Positions 44,824-52,941 of a stretch of 53,115 nucleotides of DNA are shown here, piece by piece. Each line of letters starts with the position of its first letter. The stretch's first letter is position 1. This stretch comes from TA-21 sp036557405. GTDB lineage: Archaea; Thermoproteota; Nitrososphaeria; Nitrososphaerales; Nitrososphaeraceae. The notes under the pieces were generated by a model that ran no database searches, was not told where the DNA came from, and saw only the letters and a program-made list of their open reading frames with translations. A program made the position numbers and the translations under genes. The stretch covers positions 1-53,115 of the forward strand of contig DATBHO010000042.1 in NCBI GenBank assembly GCA_036557405.1, written 5' to 3'.

Positions 44824-46061
44824 TATTTTTCTGGTAACTCCTTGTCTAAGACATCTTTTGAAATATTTGAAATTTTTTTTCGATCTTTGTGGTTGGTATA
44901 TACTCTTATCATATCAAGATAACCTGTTATTGAATTTACCAGAGGGAGATTAGAAACTGGTTGTTTAAAGAATTCGTCCTCACTAACAAGAAGTATTGAT
45001 TTCAGTTCCTGTTTATTTGGGGCGAGGGGAACAAGAGAAATCCCATACGTATCCAGGAAAATTTTTTTTTCATCAATATTTGATAATCTTGCAATTCTCA
45101 ATCTCAACTCTTCAATTTTAGTTCTATTTAGCTTTGTAAAATCATCTCGTTTTCGAATAAATCTCTCATAAACGCATTTTAATAAACGTCTATCCAAATA
45201 GTTAGAAATCATTTCTCTTGCAATTTCGTTTTCTGATACTGTGCAGATCTTCCACAGTATACTATCATCAGTTAGTTTCAGATAGTTTGGAATAGATATT
45301 CTACTCAAGTTTAAAATGTCGCTTGAAAGCAACAGGGAATGAAGAAGCATTACTTCTGCAGATCGTACCGTCTTGTGAAAATAGACTGCCCTGAACATCT
45401 CAAATCTTGAAATAATCATGGATTCAAAAGAGTAAAAAGATGAAATGTCCAAAGCTAGATTATAATTGTCAGTTACCCTGAATGAATTAATAATCCTGTT
45501 ATAATCTACTTTTCCGTACTCTACTCCTGTAAAAAAGCCATCCCGAGGAAGATAATCCATTAGGTCTGAGGAGAGACTCCCGGAAATTATTTCATTTTTG
45601 AATTTTACTTTAGAATTACCAAAAGAAATCTCACTAATAGTAAATGGGGAATAGCCAAAACTTGAAAGAATATCGCTCAATTCAGTTTTGCAAATTATTT
45701 CTGCTCCAATACTCTCATGATTTTTGTTACCTGCAACCATTAATACTTCTTCAAACAGATGCGAAAAAGGACCATGACCAACATCATGCAATAGAGAAGC
45801 TACTCGCAACTCCTGAATTGATTCTTTGTCAATTGCACCTATTGAAAATAGATGCTCACCGGCCAATCCAGCTAGATGCATAGTCCCAAGCGAATGTTCA
45901 AATCTTGAATGTTGAGCTGCTGGGTATACTAAATGAGCTCCGGCCAATTGCTTAATTCTTCTTAATCTTTGAAATACGTTTGAATCAATGATCTTTTTTT
46001 CCAGCTCTGTAAACCTGATAAACTTGTGAATAGGATCAGCAATTTCTCCAACAAATTTCAT
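44823..46061 (-). CDS. HD-domain phosphohydrolase (dNTPase-like)
   Basis: A 412-residue HD-superfamily enzyme. The metal site is clear: QHSRFEHSLGTMHLAG with His, then ASLLHDVGHGPFSHLFEE with His-Asp, and a distal Asp in DLMDYLPRD. This arrangement is that of dGTPase/SAMHD1-related dNTP hydrolases. Being co-transcribed between thymidylate kinase and UMP kinase it probably trims dNTP pools, though the nucleotide specificity is unknown. Confidence 0.88.
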   Translation of the reverse strand: MKFVGEIADPIHKFIRFTELEKKIIDSNVFQRLRRIKQLAGAHLVYPAAQHSRFEHSLGTMHLAGLAGEHLFSIGAIDKESIQELRVASLLHDVGHGPFSHLFEEVLMVAGNKNHESIGAEIICKTELSDILSSFGYSPFTISEISFGNSKVKFKNEIISGSLSSDLMDYLPRDGFFTGVEYGKVDYNRIINSFRVTDNYNLALDISSFYSFESMIISRFEMFRAVYFHKTVRSAEVMLLHSLLLSSDILNLSRISIPNYLKLTDDSILWKICTVSENEIAREMISNYLDRRLLKCVYERFIRKRDDFTKLNRTKIEELRLRIARLSNIDEKKIFLDTYGISLVPLAPNKQELKSILLVSEDEFFKQPVSNLPLVNSITGYLDMIRVYTNHKDRKKISNISKDVLDKELPEK

Positions 46062-46092
46062 ATAATGTACCTAGAAAGAACACAACACTGAA

Positions 46093-46689
46093 TTAAATTT
46101 TCATAATCTTTCTTACCAATTCTACCATTTGAGCATTAACAATTTTTACTGAGTCTTCTCCGTCAATAATGTGCCAATTGAATTTGTTAGCAAGAACTTT
46201 GTAATTCTTCCTGACCTTGCGAATAAGGTCTAAATCTTGTTCAAACGTATCTGTGATATCATTTTTGGATCTTTTCACCAAGGTGTTGGTTTTGATATCT
46301 ATTACTACCACAAGATCTGCTTTTGGTAAGCCTTCATCCAATGCAAGAAGCCAATTCAATTTTAACCCCTTCGATATTCCATAGACTAGATTGGATTGAT
46401 AATATCTGTTCATGATAATTGTAGTTCCCTTTCCAATTTCTGATTCAATTTCGGTTTTTTTCTCCCATCTGTTTGCAGAAAGGAGCATCATCTTCACCTC
46501 GTCCGAATAGTCTCTCTTCCCGTCTAGGAATTGTTTTATCTCTTTTCCCACAGGGGTAGAATAATCAGGGAAATCAAATTTGACATATTTCTTACTTTTT
46601 AATTTTTTTAACAGAAGATTTGCTTGTGTAGTTTTTCCTGCTTTATCAATTCCTTCTATGACGATAATTTTACCTTTACGCAAATACAT
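46093..46689 (-). CDS. tmk: Thymidylate kinase
   Basis: A 198-residue P-loop kinase phosphorylating dTMP. P-loop IEGIDKAGKTTQ, then the DR(Y)-type motif seen as MNRYYQSN and a LID region with Arg-Lys. The usual DRY Asp is Asn here, as in some archaeal TMKs. First gene of the operon with the HD enzyme and pyrH; 31 bp to the next start. Confidence 0.88.
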   Translation of the reverse strand: MYLRKGKIIVIEGIDKAGKTTQANLLLKKLKSKKYVKFDFPDYSTPVGKEIKQFLDGKRDYSDEVKMMLLSANRWEKKTEIESEIGKGTTIIMNRYYQSNLVYGISKGLKLNWLLALDEGLPKADLVVVIDIKTNTLVKRSKNDITDTFEQDLDLIRKVRKNYKVLANKFNWHIIDGEDSVKIVNAQMVELVRKIMKI

Positions 46690-46884
46690 AGTTTGAAAAA
46701 AATGTCATAAATAAAAAGTATATTAAAATTAATTGAAAGCAATGCTGTTCGTCAACGCTTGAGATGCAATCAAAACCAAATTTAAGCAGCTTGTTACTGT
46801 TTTTTATTTCAGGTCAAAACGGAGATTTACGGATCAATATTAAAAGTCATCATTCATTCGTAAAATCGTAGCTACCCAATTTTT

Positions 46885-47319
46885 TTACCCACAATCAATA
46901 TTCCCCTCAAAGCTTCCTTTCCAACCCGTATCGGCTCGAATCTGGATTTTTCCTTTTCCGCAATCTCCTTGAATTGAAATATCTGCTTTTTTATCCAAAC
47001 CGCAAATATTGCTAGTTGTCTCTTTGCCTTCTAAATCATAACTTTTTTTATCTATCTTGCCGGAATCAAGATATCCGCCATTACTGGTCTTGTCATGAGA
47101 AGAATCGTCCACAACGACTTCCCAACTTCCATATATAGGTGCATCCTTCTTAAATGCGCTGAAAGAAAGTTCACCTTTGTCTGATTTTCCGTCAGGGCAA
47201 CTAATGGTACCATCTGCCTTTCCGGAACTTTCTGTTCCATGAGCTATACTCATAGCAGAAAACATCGTAATTAAAAAGAGTATTAACACTTTCGTTTTAC
47301 GTTTACTATCCAAATTCAT
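46885..47319 (-). CDS. Small secreted Cys-containing protein
   Basis: A 144-residue exported protein with signal peptide (basic start KRKTK, hydrophobic stretch, cleavage region near AHGTES) and a beta-rich mature part with four Cys spaced for two disulfides. I use ATG 47319 because a TATA box (about 47344-47354) lies 25-35 bp upstream; the longer frame to 47400 runs through the promoter. No family known. Divergent from amoC. Confidence 0.72.
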   Translation of the reverse strand: MNLDSKRKTKVLILFLITMFSAMSIAHGTESSGKADGTISCPDGKSDKGELSFSAFKKDAPIYGSWEVVVDDSSHDKTSNGGYLDSGKIDKKSYDLEGKETTSNICGLDKKADISIQGDCGKGKIQIRADTGWKGSFEGNIDCG

Positions 47320-47343
47320 GACTCTGACTTGAAAGGAAAATAA

Positions 47344-47354
47344 TTTATATATTA
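47344..47354 (-). promoter_or_regulatory. TATA box of the secreted-protein gene
   Basis: TAATATATAAA on the minus strand, 25-35 bp before ATG 47319. Confidence 0.5.
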
Positions 47355-47428
47355 TGTAGAATGACTCCATATCAAAATTAGGAAAAATGAGATGAATCAT
47401 TTATTAATATCTTGATGAAGCGTATACT

Positions 47429-47462
47429 GATTATCATTGCAGATTATCAATTGTGATTATCA
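47429..47462. repeat. Three GATTATCA repeats at an exact 13-bp period
   Basis: GATTATCA occurs at 47429-47436, 47442-47449 and 47455-47462; starts are 13 bp apart each time. They lie in the divergent intergenic region, about 75 bp upstream of the secreted gene's TATA box and about 115 bp upstream of the amoC TATA box. The regular phasing suggests an array bound by a transcription factor. Confidence 0.65.
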
Positions 47463-47575
47463 TTTAGTTGCCTTATTTTTATTTGATTTAATAAGCAAAT
47501 AAACAATAATTTTCATAATTAGCAGTCAATATTACAAATCCTATATTTTTAATCCCACATTTTATATCTTCAAGT

Positions 47576-47586
47576 TATTATAAAAG
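47576..47586 (+). promoter_or_regulatory. Probable amoC promoter
   Basis: TATTATAAAAG lies 27-37 bp ahead of ATG 47613. A second TATA-like TTTATATC (47561-47568) would give a leader of about 25 nt; either could be used. Confidence 0.45.
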
Positions 47587-47612
47587 ATCAAAGAAATATC
47601 TGGCAGACTAAA

Positions 47613-48176
47613 ATGGCACAGATGCCGGCTCTAATTCCAAAAGAAGTAGAAATCCAAAGACTAAAGAAAATCTACATCATGGTTATCATGCTCGGTTCAA
47701 TCGCAGCATCCGTAGAAGTAGATAACTTTGTTGATGGGTCTCTTCATCAAACCGCAATTAGAGACAGTGCATTTACACCAGCTCATTGGTGGTTATACAG
47801 CCACTTCATAGCCCTACCTTTAGGTTGGGGATTTGTGGCAATGTACGACAGAAGGGTACCTGCATTAAGGGGACCTGGGAACTCGATGAACACTGGTTTA
47901 AAGATAACCATCATAGGCTATCTTGCAACCATGTTTACAATTGGTGTAAATGAAATGTGGCACTTTTGGTTTGTGGAAGAAATCTTTGCAGTCCCTAACC
48001 ACTGGATGTTTAACATGGGAGTTGTAGTGGCTTTCATGGGTGCTCTTGCATATGTAGTAAGAGTATACGCACGTCTAGTAGAATTGGGTGCTGAAACGCC
48101 AGGAAAGAATCCATACGTGGCTGAGATGTACAAGCTTGCACTGGAAGGAAAGCTGTACAGCAGATCAATTCCATAA
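47613..48176 (+). CDS. amoC: Ammonia monooxygenase subunit C
   Basis: A 187-residue membrane protein closely matching archaeal AmoC over its length: N-terminus MAQMPALIPKEVEIQRLKK, then VEVDNFVDGSLHQT, TPAHWWLYSHF, NEMWHFWFVEEIFAVPNHW and the C-terminus EGKLYSRSIP. Conserved Asp/His residues at DSAFTPAHWW and EMWHFWF..E are where a copper site is placed in the AMO/pMMO family. It catalyses ammonia oxidation to hydroxylamine with AmoA and AmoB, which are not in this window; stand-alone and extra amoC copies are known in Nitrososphaerales. A T-rich terminator follows. Confidence 0.97.
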   Translation: MAQMPALIPKEVEIQRLKKIYIMVIMLGSIAASVEVDNFVDGSLHQTAIRDSAFTPAHWWLYSHFIALPLGWGFVAMYDRRVPALRGPGNSMNTGLKITIIGYLATMFTIGVNEMWHFWFVEEIFAVPNHWMFNMGVVVAFMGALAYVVRVYARLVELGAETPGKNPYVAEMYKLALEGKLYSRSIP

Positions 48177-48221
48177 GCTGACGGTCACAGAGCTGTCAAT
48201 AAAAGCAGGAAAACGACGACC

Positions 48222-48238
48222 TCTTTTTTTCTTTTTTT
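48222..48238 (+). terminator. T-run terminator of amoC
   Basis: Two runs of seven T separated by a C, about 45 bp after the amoC stop, matching archaeal intrinsic termination. Confidence 0.6.
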
Positions 48239-48313
48239 AATTAAGCGGAGTATTATTCTTTGATATAAACAAGCCTATTTTTGCTGACTTGGAGAAAATA
48301 AACCTCCAGTAAG

Positions 48314-49099
48314 GTGAGATTTAGAAAATATTCTTATATTCAAATATGCATGTTAAATATATTGTCAGATAATTCGGGAGTATCTTTACGAGTCTATGAG
48401 AATGAGACTCAAGATAAGGGCAGAAACATTGTGAGGATTGATCCGGATATCATGCACAATCTAAACATATCAGATGGTGACTTTATTGATGTTATCGGTT
48501 CACAAAATGCAACTACGATTATTTGTCTTTCATTACATCCCTCCGATAAAAGTAATGATAAAAAAATAATTAGAATTGACTCAACAACAAGAAATTTTAT
48601 TGGTACTACGATTGGAGATACCGTCACAATAAAAAAAGCTATTGCCCCTGAATCGAGTAACAAATCCTCAAGGGCAATAACCCTGGAAGATTCCGATGTG
48701 GTATCAAAGTCCATAATAATGACTGGATCTTGCATTAATTTTGATAGAGAACGTCCAAAGATAATGGACTTCCTAAGGTCACTTGAGAAAGCAGTACATT
48801 TGGACAACAATTATTGCAGATGTTATAGTAGTGGGAAGAAAACACTTGGTTGGGATTTTTTTGAAATTTCCGTAGACTCAAGATTGATGAAGAGATTGGT
48901 TGAAATACATCCTGAAATCAACGAACAGGAATCTGCAAGCGTGGAAGAACGGTTTGTCCTTTGGCTGCACTCAAAATTTAAGAAGAGCAAACTTAATTAC
49001 TACCTGAAGGTAAACGAAATTCCTTACGAATCTGTGGGTGGGTTTAGATTAAACCCTAAGGACTTTAGAGACGTGGAAGATATGGAAAACATGCGCTAG
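48314..49099 (+). CDS. Cdc48 N-domain-like protein without ATPase domains
   Basis: A 261-residue protein. Residues about 20-110 resemble the N-terminal double-psi barrel of Cdc48/VAT (SLRVYENETQDKGRNIVRID, then LNISDGDFIDVIGS, then RIDSTTRNFIGTTIGDTVTIKKA), which in Cdc48 binds substrates and cofactors. No P-loop or AAA+ domain follows; the C-terminal 130 residues are an unknown domain. Start GTG 48314, or ATG 48350 (residue 13), which I cannot separate. The next gene begins 26 bp after its stop, so they probably share a transcript. Confidence 0.72.
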   Translation: MRFRKYSYIQICMLNILSDNSGVSLRVYENETQDKGRNIVRIDPDIMHNLNISDGDFIDVIGSQNATTIICLSLHPSDKSNDKKIIRIDSTTRNFIGTTIGDTVTIKKAIAPESSNKSSRAITLEDSDVVSKSIIMTGSCINFDRERPKIMDFLRSLEKAVHLDNNYCRCYSSGKKTLGWDFFEISVDSRLMKRLVEIHPEINEQESASVEERFVLWLHSKFKKSKLNYYLKVNEIPYESVGGFRLNPKDFRDVEDMENMR

Positions 49100-49125
49100 A
49101 CCCCAATTTATCGTTCCAATTTAAA

Positions 49126-49995
49126 ATGATGTTCCCAGACAAAATTCAAGAATACTTGAGCAAGAAAAAAAATTCAGAACTAGCTTTAATAGGTTGTAGA
49201 GCCGATAATAGCAATATTTCATATGAGTGTTGTGAATACGATATTGCCGTCCTCGGAAACAGCGATATTGGTTTAGGTAACAATATCACACAGATTGGAA
49301 AGGAAAGATTGGAATTTTTAGATTTTTCAATATATGATCAAAATGAGATTTCACTTTTGAACATGATAAAATTAGAGAACAAAACAAGTAGCTCATTGGT
49401 TCCTCATGAGGATTCTAGTCGAAAAACAGATATTAAAAGGATATTTCTTTCTGCAGGAAAACGGCGCGCAGTTGACTCTCTTTTTAATGTGTCCAAAACT
49501 AGTACTTCAAAATCAGAGTTAAATTCATCATTGAATCTAAAAATAGCTGCATATGAGCTCATTGAGGCAATTCTTTTGATATCTGAGATTAGACCCATGC
49601 CCATTCATGAATTGAACCAATTACGTCAGCTTGAAATTCACAAAGATTTCATCAATGAAGCTATTCAGCTTTGTATTGAATGTATTGGGATAGAAAGGGC
49701 CACGAGAACCATCATAAATCGTTCCTTTAATGCCCTCAAAGAAATTTTTAAAGGAAGATATGACATTGGATTAATAGAATCAAAAATTGAGTTTTTAGTG
49801 GAGCATGGATTAATTGCAGATAGCTACTACTATATTGGGAAACTAGTCTCTAATCATCTTGAAAAAAAAGACTATGCTTTTCAGCTCAATTATCAGAAGC
49901 TTAACAGCCTAGCTCTAGACCTGACTAGTGACTATGAAAATATAAAGAGGTCTAATTTGATAAAGCTTTATTGCAGAAACTTAATGAAAAATTAA
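49126..49995 (+). CDS. Protein of unknown function, possibly nucleotidyltransferase-like
   Basis: A 289-residue protein. The N-terminus (LALIGCRADNS, then ECCEYDIAVLG) has the general look of a minimal nucleotidyltransferase (G-x-R/S, then E/D-x-D), and a helical C-terminal half follows, as in KNTase/MNT-type proteins. The motif is incomplete: a clear DxD is not seen. It follows the Cdc48-N-like gene and overlaps the convergent downstream gene by four bases. Confidence 0.6.
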   Translation: MMFPDKIQEYLSKKKNSELALIGCRADNSNISYECCEYDIAVLGNSDIGLGNNITQIGKERLEFLDFSIYDQNEISLLNMIKLENKTSSSLVPHEDSSRKTDIKRIFLSAGKRRAVDSLFNVSKTSTSKSELNSSLNLKIAAYELIEAILLISEIRPMPIHELNQLRQLEIHKDFINEAIQLCIECIGIERATRTIINRSFNALKEIFKGRYDIGLIESKIEFLVEHGLIADSYYYIGKLVSNHLEKKDYAFQLNYQKLNSLALDLTSDYENIKRSNLIKLYCRNLMKN

Positions 49996-50243
49996 GTGAC
50001 AGGAGCAACCAAAATTGGTTCAATCTCCTTTACCCTTCTTGCCCTTAATTTAGCCTTATATTTCAGGTTTCTTGGCTTTGTTCTCAGTCTATATCCACAA
50101 CATGGGCACCACAGTCCATCCCATTTTATAAAAATTTCACATATCTGGCATCTTTTTTGGCCGCTTACATATCTTCCTGAACCAACCGGCTTTTGGGCTT
50201 TATGTCGTATACATATTCCTTTACAAGTCATCTTTCCTTCCAT
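49992..50243 (-). CDS. Small zinc-ribbon-like protein
   Basis: An 83-residue basic protein with MTCKGIC, CQIC and CPCCG clusters, giving up to seven Cys that would hold two zinc ions, and a Lys/Arg-rich C-terminal part. The start MEGKM at 50243 is chosen because TATTTAAATA (50263-50272) is a TATA box 20-29 bp upstream. Architecture suggests nucleic-acid binding, but the family is unknown to me. Confidence 0.72.
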   Translation of the reverse strand: MEGKMTCKGICIRHKAQKPVGSGRYVSGQKRCQICEIFIKWDGLWCPCCGYRLRTKPRNLKYKAKLRARRVKEIEPILVAPVT

Positions 50244-50262
50244 ATATAACGAACGTCTCAAG

Positions 50263-50272
50263 TATTTAAATA
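50263..50272 (-). promoter_or_regulatory. TATA box of the zinc-ribbon-like gene
   Basis: TATTTAAATA on the minus strand, about 25 bp ahead of ATG 50243; it selects the shorter start over the one at 50279. Confidence 0.5.
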
Positions 50273-50367
50273 TGAACATTAATTTTATAATATTTTGAAT
50301 TTTAGTAATTTATTTTATCCAATTTTTACACATTTGAGAAAAATAAAATAAAGAAAGTATATTTTTT

Positions 50368-50622
50368 TTAGCTTACGTTTATAGATTTGGTCTGAAAGGC
50401 TTCATTCATTGTAAGATATTCATCTAGTCTCATCTTTATGTCATCAGGTTGAGTATCATCCATACCTGAAAATCCAGCGTTAAACGAAATCTTGTTTCCA
50501 GATACCGACACATTATCTATTTCCATGTCTGCATAAATATTTGCTAATTCATCTACCCACGCCTTGCCTTCATCTTGGTTTACACCGTTAGTATCTATGC
50601 TTACTTTACACATCTTAGTCAA
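50368..50622 (-). CDS. Small acidic hypothetical protein
   Basis: An 84-residue acidic protein (many Asp/Glu), with a beta-alpha-beta-like alternation and a single Cys near the start. An A/T-rich tail follows the stop (T-runs on the minus strand at 50339-50357), a likely terminator. No family recognised; it is co-oriented with the two other small minus-strand genes here. Confidence 0.65.
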   Translation of the reverse strand: MTKMCKVSIDTNGVNQDEGKAWVDELANIYADMEIDNVSVSGNKISFNAGFSGMDDTQPDDIKMRLDEYLTMNEAFQTKSINVS

Positions 50623-50722
50623 TCAAATACACCTAAACAAAAGTTAGATTGCATATTAATAAAGTTGACGCATTCAGTTTGCCATCTATTCTATATGGAT
50701 TTAAACGTTAATCTATTTTAGA

Positions 50723-50884
50723 TTAAGCTTGTTCAATTCCCCAATATTTTACGAGCTCTTTTTCAAATGCAGTGAGCTGTTCATTGCTAAGAGAGTCTCC
50801 ACAATTTTTGTGCGCGGGAACCACTTTCATTCCTACCAGTTTAAAATCTACCTCGTAGAAGTGAACCTTTGGGCAATTACACAT
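50723..50884 (-). CDS. 53-residue Cys-rich small protein found in a gap
   Basis: Minus-strand ATG 50884 to TAA 50723-50725. It begins MCNCPKVHFYEVDF and continues with a central PAHKNC, so Cys-x-Cys near the N-terminus and His-x2-Cys in the middle could bind one zinc. The second half is an amphipathic helix (SNEQLTAFEKELVKYW). Codon use and composition look like real coding sequence, and the opposite-strand frame here is noisy. It is one of three small minus-strand genes between 49992 and 50884. Confidence 0.6.
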   Translation of the reverse strand: MCNCPKVHFYEVDFKLVGMKVVPAHKNCGDSLSNEQLTAFEKELVKYWGIEQA

Positions 50885-50986
50885 TTGATATTTCTGCTCT
50901 ATGCATCTCTTATTAGTTTAACTAAATTCACTTGATTAAGGCCGTACTAAATTTCTCACAGACTATACGACAGTAAAAGTTTATGA

Positions 50987-52072
50987 ATGGATCCTAGCAT
51001 ATTTGAAGTTATGAGCAAACATCAATTCTCGATATACAAGCCACTAGTCATGTTTGTAATATTTTCGGTCATTTTGGTATTTTCGCAATCTAGCATGAAC
51101 ATAGCAATAGCACAGGGCAATAATTTATGGTATGTTGGTGATGGAGCAAAAAAGGGTATGTATCTAACTTACAGGGTTCAGGACGCCGATACAAACGCCG
51201 GTCGTCCGTTTGATATGACAATTTATTTTAAAGATTTCAACAATACTGGAAAGTATTGGGTAGCACCGACTTTCATCGTTGATCAAGGTAAGGTAATTAA
51301 TGGTACATTTAACCTAAGTGATCTTGATCTGACTGCACTAGGTTCTTCAAAAATACCTCAAGAGATGAATAAATACAGAAGTGCGTACACGAATTCGCTT
51401 AAATGGCTATCGTCTTTTGTCGCAAAGCCAGGTCAATCTCTAACAGCGCCATATTGGGGCAAAATCGCTGCTATAGGTGGCTCTCCTATTGCGCCTTCCG
51501 GCAAAGCAACGGTCACAGAACCTGCGGGAACCTTTGATACTACAGTAATAACTTGGCACAAAGGAGTCGATAACAATATCTATATCAAAGATAATTTGCC
51601 ATATCCTGTAAAGGCTAAAACCTTTGCAGATATTACCACAGGTAATCCCCCAATCCAATTTGCGTTTGATTTACTTGCAACAGGCCAAGGCCAACCCAAG
51701 CAACCGGCAAGCAAAGAAGAAATTCCAGTACCACCCTTAGAACAGAGAACTGAAAGGGGAACTTATATCATCAGGCTCATATGGGAGCCTGTCACGATAA
51801 AGGCTGGCAATAACACGAAATTCGGAATAATATTCATGGATGATAAGAACAACATTGTTACTGAAGTGGGATATAATTTTGCTGTTGTCGACGCTAACCA
51901 ACAACTAATATACGGTAAAGACAATCAGTTAGCACCCGACGGAACTGCTCTACAAACCGTATTCTTCCAAAAGCCAGGACCAGCGACTGTAAAGGTACTT
52001 ATAACAACAGCTGGATCGGCTTCCCCGAGTAATTTCGTAGAAACGGGCGAATTTGACATAATTGTTCAGTAA
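50987..52072 (+). CDS. Exported protein of unknown function (paralogue A)
   Basis: A 361-residue secreted or anchored protein. A hydrophobic segment near residues 18-43 ends in AIAQG. The mature part has an N-terminal domain containing LWYVGDGAKKGMYLTYRV and PAGTFDTTVI with NLPYPVKAK, which is shared with the next gene, a Gln/Pro-rich linker (near residue 235) and a beta-sandwich-like C-terminal domain unique to this protein. No family named. Probably extracytoplasmic. Confidence 0.72.
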   Translation: MDPSIFEVMSKHQFSIYKPLVMFVIFSVILVFSQSSMNIAIAQGNNLWYVGDGAKKGMYLTYRVQDADTNAGRPFDMTIYFKDFNNTGKYWVAPTFIVDQGKVINGTFNLSDLDLTALGSSKIPQEMNKYRSAYTNSLKWLSSFVAKPGQSLTAPYWGKIAAIGGSPIAPSGKATVTEPAGTFDTTVITWHKGVDNNIYIKDNLPYPVKAKTFADITTGNPPIQFAFDLLATGQGQPKQPASKEEIPVPPLEQRTERGTYIIRLIWEPVTIKAGNNTKFGIIFMDDKNNIVTEVGYNFAVVDANQQLIYGKDNQLAPDGTALQTVFFQKPGPATVKVLITTAGSASPSNFVETGEFDIIVQ

Positions 52073-52136
52073 TAACTTCTTTATCATAGACTCTACCCTA
52101 TTTTTTTAAGTCCAATTCACGGTAATAGCAGCAGAG

Positions 52137-52826
52137 ATGACTCCAAAAAAAATTATTTTTTTGGCCTCAGGAATATTTGCAGCTATAGGAATTCTGGTCA
52201 GCGTAGTAATAATTGCCATAAACGGTGGATTTTCGGGAAGCGGTCCGTCAATTTTCAATCCACCTACTTCAAAGGATCTGTGGACAATTGGCAGTAACAT
52301 AGCAGATGGAATGAACTTGACATATTCACTAACAAGTACTAGTGATGTTTCAACTCTCAAGGATTCAATAGTTTCAATGAAGTTCAACGATTTAAAGGAC
52401 AGATGGAATGTAACTTTTGCTATCAAAAATGGCAGCGCACTAAAAGATATCAATCTGAATCTTACAAAGAAACAACTTCTGCGTATGGAGCCAATTGGTG
52501 CTAATAATGAAAAGTTTATCTCACCGGTGGAAACATCGATATTGGCAATCCGTGATATTGCCAGGGAACCCAAATATCTTGTTGTTGGCGCAGTGTGGGA
52601 CAAGATAACTACGAGTTCTTCAAGTGTGGATGAAAGAATAGCGAATAAAGATTCTATTTCCACTCCTGCGGGGACCTTTGATGTTTACACCCTGGAATAT
52701 CAACTGGGAAATACAGTAAACAGGATTTTTTTGAATAAGGATTTACCTTTTCCAATAAAGGCCAAGGCTTATGACGAAAATGACAAGATTTTGTATGTAT
52801 ACGAACTACAGAACATATCAAGATGA
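52137..52826 (+). CDS. Exported protein of unknown function (paralogue B)
   Basis: A 229-residue protein with an N-terminal membrane anchor (residues 4-28). Its mature domain matches that of the preceding protein: LWTIGSNIADGMNLTYSL, STPAGTFDVYTLEYQ and NKDLPFPIKAK. It lacks the extra C-terminal domain. The two are tandem paralogues, 64 bp apart. Confidence 0.72.
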   Translation: MTPKKIIFLASGIFAAIGILVSVVIIAINGGFSGSGPSIFNPPTSKDLWTIGSNIADGMNLTYSLTSTSDVSTLKDSIVSMKFNDLKDRWNVTFAIKNGSALKDINLNLTKKQLLRMEPIGANNEKFISPVETSILAIRDIAREPKYLVVGAVWDKITTSSSSVDERIANKDSISTPAGTFDVYTLEYQLGNTVNRIFLNKDLPFPIKAKAYDENDKILYVYELQNISR

Positions 52827-52941
52827 AGTACATATATAGAACTGATCACAAAAAGTCTAAGTTAAAAAAATAAGTACAATAGCTATTTCATAGGAAAACA
52901 TGAGCTAACATTTTATATTCCACTCTAGCTACCATTACCAA

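Noticed and set aside
47320..47400. N-terminal extension of the secreted protein next to amoC
   Set aside because: It covers the TATA box at 47344-47354, and the signal peptide begins properly at 47319.
50729..50935. 68-codon plus-strand frame in the 50.7-50.9 kb gap
   Set aside because: The minus strand carries a better short gene (50723-50884) with Cys/His motifs; the plus frame is its shadow.
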